Positions 45,609 through 57,711 of a stretch of 64,000 nucleotides of DNA are shown in pieces. Position numbers and translations under genes: made by a program. Position 1 is the stretch's first letter. Every line of letters begins with the position of its first letter. Under the pieces are notes generated by a model, which was not told where the DNA came from, ran no database searches, and worked only from the letters and a program-made list of their open reading frames with translations. Location: positions 1,300,986 through 1,364,985 of the forward strand of contig CAVRVH010000007.1 in the NCBI GenBank assembly GCA_963724665.1, in the 5' to 3' direction. The stretch comes from DASUPK01 sp963724665 (GTDB lineage: Bacteria; Actinomycetota; Thermoleophilia; Solirubrobacterales; 70-9).

Positions 45609-46141
45609 CAGGCCCTCTTCCCGACCTTGCGTGCGACATGCTCGCCGGCGTAGCGCACGCCCTTGCCCTTGTAGGGCTCGGGCGGCCGCGTCTTGCGGAT
45701 ACGCGCGGCGGTCTCGCCGACCAGCTGCTTGTCGATTCCGCGGACGACGACCTCGGTCGGCTGCGGAACCTCGAACTCGATCCCCTCCGGCGCCTCGATC
45801 GAGACGGGGTGGGAGTAGCCGAGCGCCATCTCCAGGTTCTTGCCCTTCAGATTTGCGCGGTAGCCGACCCCCTGGATCTCGAGGCGGCGCTCGAAGCCGT
45901 CGGTGACGCCCTCCACCATGTTCGCGATCAGGCTTCGGGTCAGCCCGTGCAGGGCACGGTGCTCCCCGCGGTCCGTGGGCCGCTCGACGGTCAGGGTGCC
46001 GTCGTCGATCGCCACCTTCATGTCGGTGTCGACGTGCTGGTTGAGCTCGCCCTTCGGGCCCTTGACGGCGACAGCGCCGGGCTTGACGTCGATCTCGACG
46101 CCCTCGGGGATCTCTATTGGCTTTCTTCCGATTCGGCTCAT
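45608..46141 (-). CDS. rplF: 50S ribosomal protein L6
   Basis: A 177-residue protein starting MSRIGRKPIEIPEGV, with two L6 domains and the end RPPEPYKGKGVRYAGE. It lies near the GTPase centre. Seven bases separate it from rpsH. Confidence 0.98.
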   Translation of the reverse strand: MSRIGRKPIEIPEGVEIDVKPGAVAVKGPKGELNQHVDTDMKVAIDDGTLTVERPTDRGEHRALHGLTRSLIANMVEGVTDGFERRLEIQGVGYRANLKGKNLEMALGYSHPVSIEAPEGIEFEVPQPTEVVVRGIDKQLVGETAARIRKTRPPEPYKGKGVRYAGEHVARKVGKRA

Positions 46142-46148
46142 CAGTTGG

Positions 46149-46544
46149 TCACCAGACGTGCGCGACGACCTCTCCGCCGACGCCCCTCTGACGGGCCTCG
46201 TGGCCGGTCATGACGCCGCGCGAGGTCGACATGATGGTCGTGCCCATGCCTCCGAAGACGCGCGGGACCTCGTCCTTGGGTACGTAGCGGCGCCGGCCCG
46301 GGCGTGAGACCCGGTCCATGCCGCTGATCACCGGATCGCGATTCTCGGTGTAGCGGAGGCGGACCTTGATCACCTCTCCGACCCGGCCGGGCTCGACGTT
46401 GAAGTCGGTGATGTAGCCCTGCTCCTTGAGGATGCGGCTCATCTCGCGCTTCAGCCGCGAGGCGGGGATCTCCACCTCCTCGTGATCTGCGAGCAGCGCG
46501 TTGCGGATTCGGTTCAGGTAATCGCTGATCGGGTCGGTCAGCAT
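46149..46544 (-). CDS. rpsH: 30S ribosomal protein S8
   Basis: A 131-residue protein starting MLTDPISDYLNRIRNA, ending in STSRGVMTGHEARQRGVGGEVVAHVW, the conserved RNA-binding end. Normal length. Confidence 0.98.
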   Translation of the reverse strand: MLTDPISDYLNRIRNALLADHEEVEIPASRLKREMSRILKEQGYITDFNVEPGRVGEVIKVRLRYTENRDPVISGMDRVSRPGRRRYVPKDEVPRVFGGMGTTIMSTSRGVMTGHEARQRGVGGEVVAHVW

Positions 46545-46548
46545 CTCG

Positions 46549-46734
46549 TCACCAACTGGACTTGGTCATTCCGGGCACGTAGCCGTTGTGCGCGGCGTTC
46601 CGCAGGCAGATCCGGCAGAGGCCGAACTTGCGGAAGTACGCGCGCGGCCGGCCGCAGCGGCGGCATCGGTTGTACCCGCGGGTCTTGAACTTGGGGTCGC
46701 GGCGCTGCCGGACCCTCTGTGAGGTCTTCGCCAT
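46549..46734 (-). CDS. rpsZ: 30S ribosomal protein S14, zinc-binding type
   Basis: A 61-residue short S14 with C-x2-C and C-x2-C pairs (RCRRCGRPRAY, LCRICLRN), which bind zinc, and the end GMTKSSW. The zinc-dependent form is the one usually kept in the main operon. Its ATG directly follows the rplE stop. Confidence 0.97.
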   Translation of the reverse strand: MAKTSQRVRQRRDPKFKTRGYNRCRRCGRPRAYFRKFGLCRICLRNAAHNGYVPGMTKSSW

Positions 46735-47577
46735 CTACTCCTCTTCCTTGTCGCTCGAAGTCTTCTTTTCCTCGCCGCCGTCGCCCTCGGACTTGGGCTT
46801 GGCCTCCCCGCCTTCGCCCTCCTCGCCCTCCTCGCCTTCCTCGCCCTCCTCGGGCTTCTCGGGCTTGGCGTAGGCCTCCGGGTTCTCCTCCTTGAGCTGC
46901 TCGAGCGCCGCGGCCTCGGCTTCGGCCCGCTCGCGGGCCTCCTCCTTGCGGCGCTCCTCCTCTTCCTCCGCCTCGACATCCTCCTGGCCGGGGCGGCCCT
47001 CCTGGGAGAACGGCATCCCCAGGCCGTCGAGCAGCGCGAACGCCTCCTCGTCGGTCTTGGCGGTGGTGGTGATCGTCACGTCGAGGCCGCGGACCTCGTC
47101 GATCGAGTCGTAGTCGATCTCGGGAAAGATGATCTGCTCGCGGATCCCCATCGAGTAGTTGCCGCGGCCGTCGAAGGAGCGGGGGTTGAGGCCACGGAAG
47201 TCGCGGATCCGGGGAACGGCGATCGAGGTGAGGCGGTCGAGGAACTCCCACATACGCGCGCGCCGCAGCGTCACGGCCACGCCCACGGGCATGCCCTCGC
47301 GGACCTTGAAGTTGGCGACCGACTTCTTCGCCTTGCGCACACTCGGCGCCTGTCCCGCGATGGTCGCGAGCTGCTCGGTGGCGGCCTCGAGCATCTGGGT
47401 GTTCTGCTTCGCCTCGCCCAGGCCCATGTTCAGGGTGATCTTCTCCAGCGTCGGGACGGCCATCGGGCTCGAGTAGCCGAAGCGCTTGGTGAGCCCTGGC
47501 TTCACCTCCTGCTCGTAGGTCTCGCGCAGCCGCGGCGGCGGCGCGGCTTGCTTTGCCTGTTCGGTGGCGGCTTCCAC
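46735..47577 (-). CDS. rplE: 50S ribosomal protein L5 with a long acidic C-terminal extension
   Basis: A 280-residue protein; L5 is normally about 180. Residues about 14-190 are canonical (LEKITLNMGLGEAKQN, RDFRGLNPRSFDGRGNYSMG, ITTTAKTDEEAFALLDGLGMPF). From about residue 193 a highly charged tail rich in Glu, with (E)EGEEGEE repeats and a helical basic/acidic stretch, adds about 88 residues. GTG 47577 overlaps the rplX stop by one base. The tail would sit near the central protuberance. Confidence 0.95.
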   Translation of the reverse strand: MEAATEQAKQAAPPPRLRETYEQEVKPGLTKRFGYSSPMAVPTLEKITLNMGLGEAKQNTQMLEAATEQLATIAGQAPSVRKAKKSVANFKVREGMPVGVAVTLRRARMWEFLDRLTSIAVPRIRDFRGLNPRSFDGRGNYSMGIREQIIFPEIDYDSIDEVRGLDVTITTTAKTDEEAFALLDGLGMPFSQEGRPGQEDVEAEEEEERRKEEARERAEAEAAALEQLKEENPEAYAKPEKPEEGEEGEEGEEGEGGEAKPKSEGDGGEEKKTSSDKEEE

Positions 47578-47915
47578 TAGTCCAGGTCCCTTCCGGTCCT
47601 CGCGGCGACTCGCTTGCGCTTGCCGTCGGCACGCTCGACCCTCACCCGTGTGGGCTTGTTGTCCTCCTTGTCGAGCAGCATCACGTTGGAGACGTGGATC
47701 GGCCCCTCCCGTTCGATGATCCCGCCGACCTCGCCGCCCTTCTGCGCGTCCTTGACGGAGCGCGGGCGCTGGTGGCGCTTGATCATGTTGAGGCCTTCGA
47801 TGAAGACATAGCCCTTCTTCGGGTCCGTCCGGATCACCTTGCCCCGCTTGCCGCGGTCCTTGCCGCCGATCACGATCACGTCGTCGTCGGTGCGAACCTT
47901 CATCGCCTTGCCCAT
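47577..47915 (-). CDS. rplX: 50S ribosomal protein L24
   Basis: A 112-residue KOW-domain protein (GGKDRGKRGKVIRTDPKKGYVFIEG). L24 initiates 50S assembly. ATG at 47915 (a second at 47903 is possible) overlaps the rplN stop by one base. Confidence 0.97.
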   Translation of the reverse strand: MGKAMKVRTDDDVIVIGGKDRGKRGKVIRTDPKKGYVFIEGLNMIKRHQRPRSVKDAQKGGEVGGIIEREGPIHVSNVMLLDKEDNKPTRVRVERADGKRKRVAARTGRDLD

Positions 47916-48283
47916 CAGAGAACCTCCGGGGCGAGGGAGACGATTCGCATGAAGTTCCTGTCGCGCAGCTCACGAGCCACCGGGCCGAAGATGCGAGTGC
48001 CACGGGGCGCGCCGTTGTCGTCGATCAGCACGGCCGCGTTCTCATCGAACGAGATGTAGGTGCCGTCGCCACGCCCGAGCTGCTTGCGGGTGCGGACGAC
48101 GACCGCCTGGACGACCTCACCCTTGCGCACCCCGCCGCGCGGAGTGGCCTGCTTGACCGTCGCGGTGATCGTGTCGCCGATCCGCGCGTAGCGGCGATCC
48201 GATCCGCCCTTGACGCGGATGCAGAGGATCTCGCGTGCGCCGGAGTTGTCGGCGACCCTGAGCCTGGATTCCTGCTGGATCAC
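47915..48283 (-). CDS. rplN: 50S ribosomal protein L14
   Basis: A 122-residue protein: MIQQESRLRVADNSGAREIL and RGTRIFGPVARELRDRNFMRIVSLAPEVL. Normal length. It overlaps rpsQ by four bases. Confidence 0.98.
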   Translation of the reverse strand: MIQQESRLRVADNSGAREILCIRVKGGSDRRYARIGDTITATVKQATPRGGVRKGEVVQAVVVRTRKQLGRGDGTYISFDENAAVLIDDNGAPRGTRIFGPVARELRDRNFMRIVSLAPEVL

Positions 48284-48966
48284 TTGGCCTTCTCCAGGAT
48301 CTCGACCAGGCGCCAGCGCTTGGTGCGCGACATCGGCCGGGTCTCGATGATCCGGACCAGGTCGCCCTCGCCCGCCTCGTTCTGAGCATCGTGGGCGTGC
48401 AGGGTGCGGGAGCGGCGCACGATCTTCTCGTACTGCGGATGGCGCCTTGCGACCTCGATCGCGACGGTGATCGTCTTGTCGGGCTTGCTGGAGACCACGC
48501 GGCCCTGGCGCGTCTTGCGACCCGCGGACTCGCGCTCGGCGGGCGGCGTGCCGGTTCGCTTCTCGGACTTGGTGCGGGCCTTGGTCCGGTAGGAGGAACG
48601 TCGGCCCGCCGCCTGCTTGCGTGACTCGGCACGCGCGGCGGCCCGCTCCTCGGGACTCTGCTGGGGACGCGCCTCGGCAGGCTGACGCGATCGCTCCAGG
48701 CGGCGACGGGTCTTCCAGTCGAGGCCTTCGTCATCGGCGGGACCGGCATCCTCAGTGGCGGGTGCCTCCCCGTCGTCCTCGGCTGCCGGCTCCTCATCAG
48801 CAGGGGTCTCTTCAGCGGCCGGCTCTTGCGCCGCTTCCTCGGCCTCGGCAGGGGCCTCCTCAGCGGGAGCCTCCTCGGCAGGGGCCTCCTCGGCCGGAGT
48901 CTCCTCGGGAGTCTCTTCCGGCGCCTGTTCTTCGGTCTGCTCGTTCTTCTCTTCGTCTGCCATCAA
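48280..48966 (-). CDS. rpsQ: 30S ribosomal protein S17 with a 150-residue N-terminal extension
   Basis: A 228-residue protein; S17 is normally 80-90. The S17 domain is residues about 150-228 (KTRQGRVVSSKPDKTITVAIE, MSRTKRWRLVEIL). Residues 1-81 are strongly acidic with PAEEA repeats; 82-149 are Arg/Lys/Gln-rich. The open frame is uninterrupted and overlaps the rpmC stop at its start, so the extension appears genuinely translated. No initiator sits near the domain boundary, which argues against misassigned start. Confidence 0.93.
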   Translation of the reverse strand: MMADEEKNEQTEEQAPEETPEETPAEEAPAEEAPAEEAPAEAEEAAQEPAAEETPADEEPAAEDDGEAPATEDAGPADDEGLDWKTRRRLERSRQPAEARPQQSPEERAAARAESRKQAAGRRSSYRTKARTKSEKRTGTPPAERESAGRKTRQGRVVSSKPDKTITVAIEVARRHPQYEKIVRRSRTLHAHDAQNEAGEGDLVRIIETRPMSRTKRWRLVEILEKAK

Positions 48967-49171
48967 ACCCTCAGCTCTTGCTCTAGATCGATTCCCCGCT
49001 CCTTCGCGACCGTCAGCAGCCGGGCGACGTCCTTGCGGACGGCCGTCATGCGCGACGTGTTCTCCAGCTCGCCGGTCGCGTGCTGGAGGCGCAGCGCGAA
49101 CTGCTCATCACGCGTCTGCTTGATGCGCTCCACCAGCTCGTCGTCCTTGAGGTTGTGTGCCTCGGAGGCCT

Positions 49172-49175
<4 letters not shown>
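48963..49175 (-). CDS. rpmC: 50S ribosomal protein L29
   Basis: A 70-residue two-helix protein (MKASEAHNLKDDELVERIKQ, FALRLQHATGELENTSRM) at the tunnel exit. The ATG at 49175 overlaps the rplP stop by four bases (ATGA); the longer open reading upstream is antisense-free but lies inside rplP. Confidence 0.97.
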
Positions 49176-49597
<422 letters not shown>

Positions 49598-49599
49598 GG

Positions 49600-50271
49600 C
49601 TAACGCCCGCCTCCATCCTCGTCGGACTTGTCCGAGCGGAAGCCCTCGGGCATGACCTCGCCCTTGTTGATCCAGCACTTGACGCCGATGCGGCCGGTGG
49701 TCGTCTTGGCCTCGATGAAGCCGTAGTCGATGTCGGCGCGAAGGGTGTGCAGTGGCACGCGGCCGTCGGAGTAGCCCTCGGTGCGCGCCATCTCGGCGCC
49801 GCCCAGCCGGCCGGAGACCTGGACCTTCACGCCCTTGGCGCCTGAGCGCATGGCGGAGGTCAGCGCGCGCTTCATCGCGCGGCGGAAGGCGACGCGGTTC
49901 TGCAGCTGCTCCGCGATCGACTGCGCGACCAGCTTCGCGTCGAGCTCGGGCCGCTTGATCTCCTTGATGTTGACCTTGACGGGCTTGCCGGTGAGCTTGT
50001 GGAGCTCCCGCCGCAGCGCGTCGACCTCCGTGCCGGACTTGCCGATCACGATGCCGGGGCGCGCGGTCGAGATGTCGACCTCGACCTCGCCGGATCCCTT
50101 CTTGATCGTGATCTTCGACAGACCCGCATGCGAGAGCTTGTTCTCGATGTGCGAGCGGATCTGGAGGTCCTCGTTCAGATAGTCCGCGAACTCTTTTTCG
50201 TTGTACCAATTCGACTTCCAGTCGTGGATGTAGCCGACCCGGAAACCCTCTGGATGGATCTTTTGTCCCAT
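49600..50271 (-). CDS. rpsC: 30S ribosomal protein S3
   Basis: A 223-residue protein starting MGQKIHPEGFRVGYIHDWKS. The KH domain is at about residues 40-110 (IVIGKSGTEVDALR). The C-terminal S3 domain includes ISGRLGGAEMART-like VSGRLGGAEMARTE. Normal length, acidic C-terminus. 8 bases from rplV. Confidence 0.98.
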   Translation of the reverse strand: MGQKIHPEGFRVGYIHDWKSNWYNEKEFADYLNEDLQIRSHIENKLSHAGLSKITIKKGSGEVEVDISTARPGIVIGKSGTEVDALRRELHKLTGKPVKVNIKEIKRPELDAKLVAQSIAEQLQNRVAFRRAMKRALTSAMRSGAKGVKVQVSGRLGGAEMARTEGYSDGRVPLHTLRADIDYGFIEAKTTTGRIGVKCWINKGEVMPEGFRSDKSDEDGGGR

Positions 50272-50279
50272 CTGCTCCT

Positions 50280-50624
50280 CTAGTCCTCCGGCGTCAGCGC
50301 CACGGCGATGTGGCTGGTTCGCTTGTTGATCCGCGTCGCTCGTCCCAGCGCCCGTGGCCGGTAGCGGCGCAGCGTGGGTCCCTCGTCGACGTGAATGTCC
50401 TTGATCAGCAGGTCGTCGGCGACCAGGTCGTGGTTCGTCTCCGCGTTGGCTGCGGCCGACTCGAGCAGCTTGCGGATGTCCTGGGCAGCGCTTCGCGTCG
50501 AGAAGCGGAGCAGGGGCAACGCGTCCTCGAGCGGCAGGCCGCGGACCTGGTCGGCGACCAGGCGTGCCTTGCGCGGGGCGACGCGCACGAAGCGGGCGCG
50601 GGCGTTGACGACAGGGCGCTCCAC
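50280..50624 (-). CDS. rplV: 50S ribosomal protein L22
   Basis: 114 residues from GTG 50624 give the full L22 core: NARARFVRVAPRKARLVADQVRG, the tunnel hairpin ending GRATRINKRTSHI. AAGGAG lies only 3 bases before the GTG. The same frame stays open upstream through a Lys/Pro/Ala-rich stretch (KPKPKAKPKPKEPV) without another start. A one-base shift near 50716 joins it to the ORF beginning at 50868, so the native protein may be about 195 residues with a basic N-terminal arm. Confidence 0.93.
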   Translation of the reverse strand: MERPVVNARARFVRVAPRKARLVADQVRGLPLEDALPLLRFSTRSAAQDIRKLLESAAANAETNHDLVADDLLIKDIHVDEGPTLRRYRPRALGRATRINKRTSHIAVALTPED

Positions 50625-50673
50625 CGGCTCCTTCGGCTTCGGCTTGGCCTTCGGCTTCGGCTTGGCCTTCGTC

Positions 50674-50868
50674 TCAGCCTTGGCCTCGGTCTTGGGCTTT
50701 GCGGGAGCCTTCTTCGGCGGCGGGCTTCTTCGGGGCGGGCTTCTTGGCGGCGGGCTTCTTGGCGGCGGGCTTCTTCGCCGCCGGCTTCTTGGCAGCGGGC
50801 TTTGCGGCGGGCTTCTTTGCGGCCGGCTTCTTCGCCTGGTCCTTCTCGGTGTTCTTGTCGTCAGCCAC
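50674..50868 (-). other. Basic Lys-Pro-Ala repeat ORF, probable N-terminal arm of L22 split by a frameshift
   Basis: A GTG start 3 bases after rpsS opens 64 codons with about eight KKPAA/KPAAK repeats, then an apparently out-of-frame end (EEGSRKAQDRGQG). Skipping one base at the GCCGCCGAAGAAGG stretch (near 50716) continues instead into KKAPAKPKTEAKAE and then L22. Options are a one-base error in a repetitive stretch, a +1 frameshift, or a separate small basic protein followed by reinitiation at rplV. The repeats resemble the basic tails of actinobacterial HU and H1-like proteins. Confidence 0.6.
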
Positions 50869-50871
50869 CGG

Positions 50872-51153
50872 CTATTCCCTCTCGCTCGCCGAGCCGGCGC
50901 CCGAGTGGGCGCGGAAGGTACGGGTCGGGGCGAACTCGCCCAGCTTGTGGCCCACCATCGACTCCGAGATGTAGACGGGCACGTGCTTGCGGCCGTCGTG
51001 GACGGCGATGGTGTGCCCCACCATCTCGGGGAAGATCGTCGAGTGGCGTGACCAGGTCTTCAGCATCTGCTTCTGGCCCGACTCATTCATCGCGTTGACG
51101 CGCTTCATCAGGCGCTCCTCCGCCCACGGGCCCTTCTTGGTCGAGCGTCCCAT
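50872..51153 (-). CDS. rpsS: 30S ribosomal protein S19
   Basis: A 93-residue protein: MGRSTKKGPWAEERLMKRV, TWSRHSTIFPEMVGHTIAVHDGRKHVPVYI. Normal length; one base after rplB. Confidence 0.98.
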   Translation of the reverse strand: MGRSTKKGPWAEERLMKRVNAMNESGQKQMLKTWSRHSTIFPEMVGHTIAVHDGRKHVPVYISESMVGHKLGEFAPTRTFRAHSGAGSASERE

Positions 51154-51993
51154 CTACTTCCTCTTTCCTCGGCGGCGGCCGCGCACGATCAGTGCGTCCG
51201 AGCGCTTGCCCTTCTTACGAGTCCTGTAGCCCAGCGTCGGCTTGCCCCAGGGGGTGACGGGGTGCCCGCCCGGCGTGTGATGCGCCTCGCCGCCGCCGTG
51301 CGGGTGGTCGACCGGGTTCATGGCGACCCCTCGGCTCTGCGGGCGCTTGCCCTTGTGGCGGTTGCGGCCGGCCTTGCCGATCTTGACGTTCTGATGCTCC
51401 GCGTTCGAGATCGTGCCGACGGTCGCGCGGCACTCGCCGCGAACCATCCGGACCTCGGACGAGGGCAGGCGCAGGCTGACCATCGGGCCCTCCTTCGCGA
51501 CCACCTGGATTGCGGTGCCCGCGGAGCGACCGAGCTTGCCTCCCTGGCCAGGGGTCAGCTCGACGCTGTGCACGACCGTTCCGGTCGGGATCCGGGCCAA
51601 CGGCAGCGAGTTGCCGGGGGCGATGTCGGCGCCCTCTCCGGAGACGACCTCGGCGCCGACCCGGAGGCCCTGTGGGGCCAGGATGTAGCGCTTCTCGCCG
51701 TCGGCGTAGTTGAGCAGCGCGATGCTCGCCGACCGATTCGGGTCGTACTCGATGGAAGCCACCTTGGCGGGGATCCCGTCCTTGGTGCGCTTGAAGTCGA
51801 TCCGCCGGTAGCGGCGCTTGGCGCCTCCACCGCGGTGCCGCGCGGTGACGCGGCCCTTGGAGTTGCGGCCGCCGGATGACGTCTTGCCCTTGGTGAGGCT
51901 CTTCGTCGGCTCCGTGCCGGTGAGCTCCTCGCGCATCGGGTAGGTGCCGAAGCGGCGCCCGGGACTCGTCGGTCGTGTCTTGCGGTTGGCCAT
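51154..51993 (-). CDS. rplB: 50S ribosomal protein L2
   Basis: A 279-residue protein with GRNSKGRVTARHRGGGAKRRYR, the peptidyl-transferase-proximal GVAMNPVDHPHGGGEAHHTPGG and a basic end. L2 joins the subunits. Overlaps the rplW stop by one base. Confidence 0.98.
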   Translation of the reverse strand: MANRKTRPTSPGRRFGTYPMREELTGTEPTKSLTKGKTSSGGRNSKGRVTARHRGGGAKRRYRRIDFKRTKDGIPAKVASIEYDPNRSASIALLNYADGEKRYILAPQGLRVGAEVVSGEGADIAPGNSLPLARIPTGTVVHSVELTPGQGGKLGRSAGTAIQVVAKEGPMVSLRLPSSEVRMVRGECRATVGTISNAEHQNVKIGKAGRNRHKGKRPQSRGVAMNPVDHPHGGGEAHHTPGGHPVTPWGKPTLGYRTRKKGKRSDALIVRGRRRGKRK

Positions 51994-52289
51994 CAGCCCT
52001 CCACCGCCGCGCCCTCGAACAACTCGATCCGCTCGCCCGGCGAGAGCTGGACGACGGCCTTCTTCCAGGAGCGGGAGCGTCCCGAGTGCAGCCCGCGCCG
52101 CTTGGGCTTGGACTTCACCTTGGAGGTGCGCACGGCCTTGACGTGGACTCCGAAGATCTCCTCGACCGCGTGGGCGATCTGCAGCTTGTGCGACCGCTCG
52201 TGGACGCGGAAGGTGTACTTGCCCTCGGCCATCAGGGCATAGCTCTTCTCGGAGACGACGGGGCGGATGATCACCTGGCGGGGATCCAC
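51993..52289 (-). CDS. rplW: 50S ribosomal protein L23
   Basis: 98 residues from GTG 52289: VDPRQVIIRPVVSEKSYALM, YTFRVHERSHKLQIAHAVEEIFGV, GVHVKAVRT. It borders the tunnel exit and docks trigger factor and SRP. The start overlaps the rplD stop by one base; longer readings lie inside rplD. Confidence 0.97.
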   Translation of the reverse strand: MDPRQVIIRPVVSEKSYALMAEGKYTFRVHERSHKLQIAHAVEEIFGVHVKAVRTSKVKSKPKRRGLHSGRSRSWKKAVVQLSPGERIELFEGAAVEG

Positions 52290-52978
52290 TATGCCGCCCT
52301 CCCCTTCAGCTCCTCGAGGGCGGCCTCCGTGAGCACCATCGACGAGGCGCCGACCACGTCGGCGACTCCCGCGGCGCTCGCCAGCGCGACCGTGACGCCC
52401 GGGATGTTGCGGAAGCTCTTGGCCACGGCGTCCTCCTCGGAGCCGACCACGATCAGCGTCGGTGAGTCGGCGCCCCACTTCTTCAAGGCGTCGGCGGCCT
52501 GCTTGGTGGCGGGCTCGCTGAAGGTGGAGCCGTCGAGGACGGCGACGGAGCCGCGCTCGGCGTGGACGGTGAGGGCGGCGCGCAGCGCCTTGCGCCGCGC
52601 CTTGCGATTGACCTTGACGGTGTAGTGGCGAGGCTTCGGGCCGAAGGCGGCGCCACCGCCGTAGCGGTGCGGCACGCTGAGGGCGCCGGCGCGAGCACGC
52701 CCGGTCCCCTTCTGCCGCCAGGCCTTGGCGGTGGTCATAGCCACCTCGCCGCGGGTCAGGCTGGAGTGAGTGCCCCGCCGCCGCGAGTTCAGGTCCGCGC
52801 GGGCGGCCTCGTGGACGAGCGCCTCGTGGAAGGGCTCGCTGAAGATCTCCTTGGGCAGGTCGGCCTTGGCCTGCTTGCCCAGCTGGGTGGCCTTAGGTCC
52901 GGCGGCGGTTTTTGTGGCCGCCGTTTTTGTGGACTTTGCCGGGGCCTTCTCAGTGGCCTTTTCGGTGGCCTCAGCCAT
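52289..52978 (-). CDS. rplD: 50S ribosomal protein L4 with a Lys/Ala/Thr-rich N-terminal arm
   Basis: A 229-residue protein. The core (from about residue 36) has HEALVHEAARADLNSRRRGTH, the tunnel loop KAWRQKGTGRARAG, SVPHRYGGGAAFGPKPRHY. Residues 1-35 are low-complexity (EKATEKAPAKSTKTAATK). In E. coli L4 represses its own operon through the S10 leader; whether that applies here is unknown. Overlaps rplC by 8 bases. Confidence 0.97.
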   Translation of the reverse strand: MAEATEKATEKAPAKSTKTAATKTAAGPKATQLGKQAKADLPKEIFSEPFHEALVHEAARADLNSRRRGTHSSLTRGEVAMTTAKAWRQKGTGRARAGALSVPHRYGGGAAFGPKPRHYTVKVNRKARRKALRAALTVHAERGSVAVLDGSTFSEPATKQAADALKKWGADSPTLIVVGSEEDAVAKSFRNIPGVTVALASAAGVADVVGASSMVLTEAALEELKGRAA

Positions 52979-53651
52979 CGCTCCGCACCTCCACCGTGGC
53001 GTTCTTGCCGCCGGGGACGGAGCCCCGGATCAGGAGCAGGTTGCGCTCTGTGTCCACCTCGACCACGCTGGCGCCGCGCTGCGTCACCCGGCGGGAGCCC
53101 ATCTGGCCCGGCATCCGCATGCCCTTGAAGACGCGGGCGGGATCGGCGCTGGCTCCCACCGATCCCGGGGCGCGAACGTTGTGGGAGCCGTGGGTCTCGG
53201 GCCCGCGGCTGAAGTTATGGCGCTTGATGGTGCCCTGGAAGCCCTTGCCGACCGAGACCGCGGAGACCTTCACCTGCTGGCCCGGCTCGAAGCTCGAGAC
53301 GGTGACGTCGTCCCCAATCTTCGTCTCGGAGGAGCCCTCGGCGGCCTCCTCCTCGCCCTTCTCGCCCTCGCCGCTTCCGGAGCCGGCGGAGACGTCGGCG
53401 TCGCGGAACTCCACAAGCGTCTTCAGCCCTGCGGCGCCCGCCTTCTTCAGATGGCCGGCCTCGGGCTTGCGGATCCTGTCTTCGGCGACCGGGATGGCGG
53501 CGAGCTGGACGGCGTCGTAGCCGTCGCGGTCGGCCTTGCGAATCGCGGTGACCTTGTTGGGCGCGGCCTCGATCACCGTCACGGGCACGGCGGAGCCGTC
53601 GTCCAGGAAGACGCGCGTCATGCCCAGCTTCTTGCCGACGATGGCGGCCAT
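52971..53651 (-). CDS. rplC: 50S ribosomal protein L3 with an internal acidic insert
   Basis: A 226-residue protein starting MAAIVGKKLGMTRVF, with FQGTIKRHNFSRGPETHGSHNVRAPGS, the conserved loop reaching the peptidyl transferase centre. Residues about 88-109 are an insert (SGSGEGEKGEEEAAEGSS) not usual in L3. Its start overlaps the rpsJ stop. Confidence 0.97.
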   Translation of the reverse strand: MAAIVGKKLGMTRVFLDDGSAVPVTVIEAAPNKVTAIRKADRDGYDAVQLAAIPVAEDRIRKPEAGHLKKAGAAGLKTLVEFRDADVSAGSGSGEGEKGEEEAAEGSSETKIGDDVTVSSFEPGQQVKVSAVSVGKGFQGTIKRHNFSRGPETHGSHNVRAPGSVGASADPARVFKGMRMPGQMGSRRVTQRGASVVEVDTERNLLLIRGSVPGGKNATVEVRSDG

Positions 53652-53971
53652 CAGAGGCGGATCTCCACGTCCACGCCCGCGGGGAGGGTCTCCATCCGCT
53701 GCAGCTCGTCGACGGTCTTCGGGGTGGGCTGGTGGATGTCGATCAGCCGCTTGTGGGTGCGGATCTCGAAGTGCTCGCGCGAGTCCTTGTCCTTGAAGGG
53801 GGAGCGGATCACGCAGTAGACGTGCTTGTCGGTCGGCAGCGGGATCGGCCCGGCGACGGTCGCGCCGGTCCGCTCGGCGGTCCCGACGATCTCCTGGGCA
53901 GCCCGGTCTATGGCGTCGTGGTCGTACGCCTTGAGCCGGATCCTGATCTTTCCTGATGTCAATGAAGCCAT
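53651..53971 (-). CDS. rpsJ: 30S ribosomal protein S10
   Basis: A 106-residue protein: IRIRLKAYDHDAIDRAAQEIV, RTGATVAGPIPLPTDKHVYCV, HFEIRTHKRLIDIHQPTPKTV. First gene of the S10 operon. The 147-base gap to tuf contains the tuf terminator and must hold the S10 promoter; I see no clear -35/-10 pair. The leader contains GGGCGC/GCGCCC arms that could fold. Confidence 0.98.
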   Translation of the reverse strand: MASLTSGKIRIRLKAYDHDAIDRAAQEIVGTAERTGATVAGPIPLPTDKHVYCVIRSPFKDKDSREHFEIRTHKRLIDIHQPTPKTVDELQRMETLPAGVDVEIRL

Positions 53972-54089
53972 TTCTTTTCTGCTCTCTTCGCGCAGCTAGG
54001 GCGCCGCCCCGGTGAATAAGGGCCGCGCCCTGGTCGTATGTCTTGCAGTTGTCCGGGCCCTTTGCCCTGGTGGGAGGGCCGTACTAACA

Positions 54090-54111
54090 ACGGGCCCCCG
54101 AGGGGGCCCGT
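54090..54111 (-). terminator. GC-rich terminator after tuf
   Basis: On the minus strand ACGGGCCCC-CTCG-GGGGCCCGT, a perfect 9-bp stem with a 4-base loop, lies 8 bases after the tuf stop and is followed by the weak U-tract TGTTAGT. It separates tuf from rpsJ. Confidence 0.8.
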
Positions 54112-54118
54112 CTTGGAG

Positions 54119-55303
<1,185 letters not shown>

Positions 55304-55399
55304 CTCGCTCCTTTGGGGGTCTAGTTGGTGTCTTTAAGTGTGTTTTGCGCGAATTGGTTCGCTTGTTGACCAACCTGGGGAATATAGCCAGACCGGGGC

Positions 55400-57514
<2,115 letters not shown>

Positions 57515-57582
57515 GATCCTGTCCTGTCGTACTGGCGTGAGGGAGATGCGGAACGGCTAGTCTCAGTTCGGTATTCGCGCAG

Positions 57583-57603
57583 AAAAAAAGGCCCTTACGG
57601 GCC
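57583..57603 (-). terminator. Intrinsic terminator in the fusA leader (candidate attenuator)
   Basis: On the minus strand GGCCC-GTAA-GGGCC is followed directly by seven Ts (57583-57589), a textbook intrinsic terminator. It lies 68 bases before the fusA ATG, and no minus-strand gene is present for the preceding 2 kb. It therefore probably acts on the fusA transcript itself. The T-run is on the minus side only. Confidence 0.75.
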
Positions 57604-57711
57604 CGAGCGCACAGCGTCTCTTCGACCCGAACTTCTCCTATGTCGCGCCGTTCTCCATCGAAACGGTTAACGCTCACGAGAGCCTCTGGGGGCTCCCCCG
57701 AACGACGGCCG

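Noticed and set aside
50674..50868. CRISPR-like or satellite repeat in the KKPAA region
   Set aside because: The repeats are short, in frame and encode protein; there are no spacers.
57638..57658. Six-codon leader peptide before fusA
   Set aside because: No Shine-Dalgarno and no regulatory codon run; mentioned only as a weak possibility.
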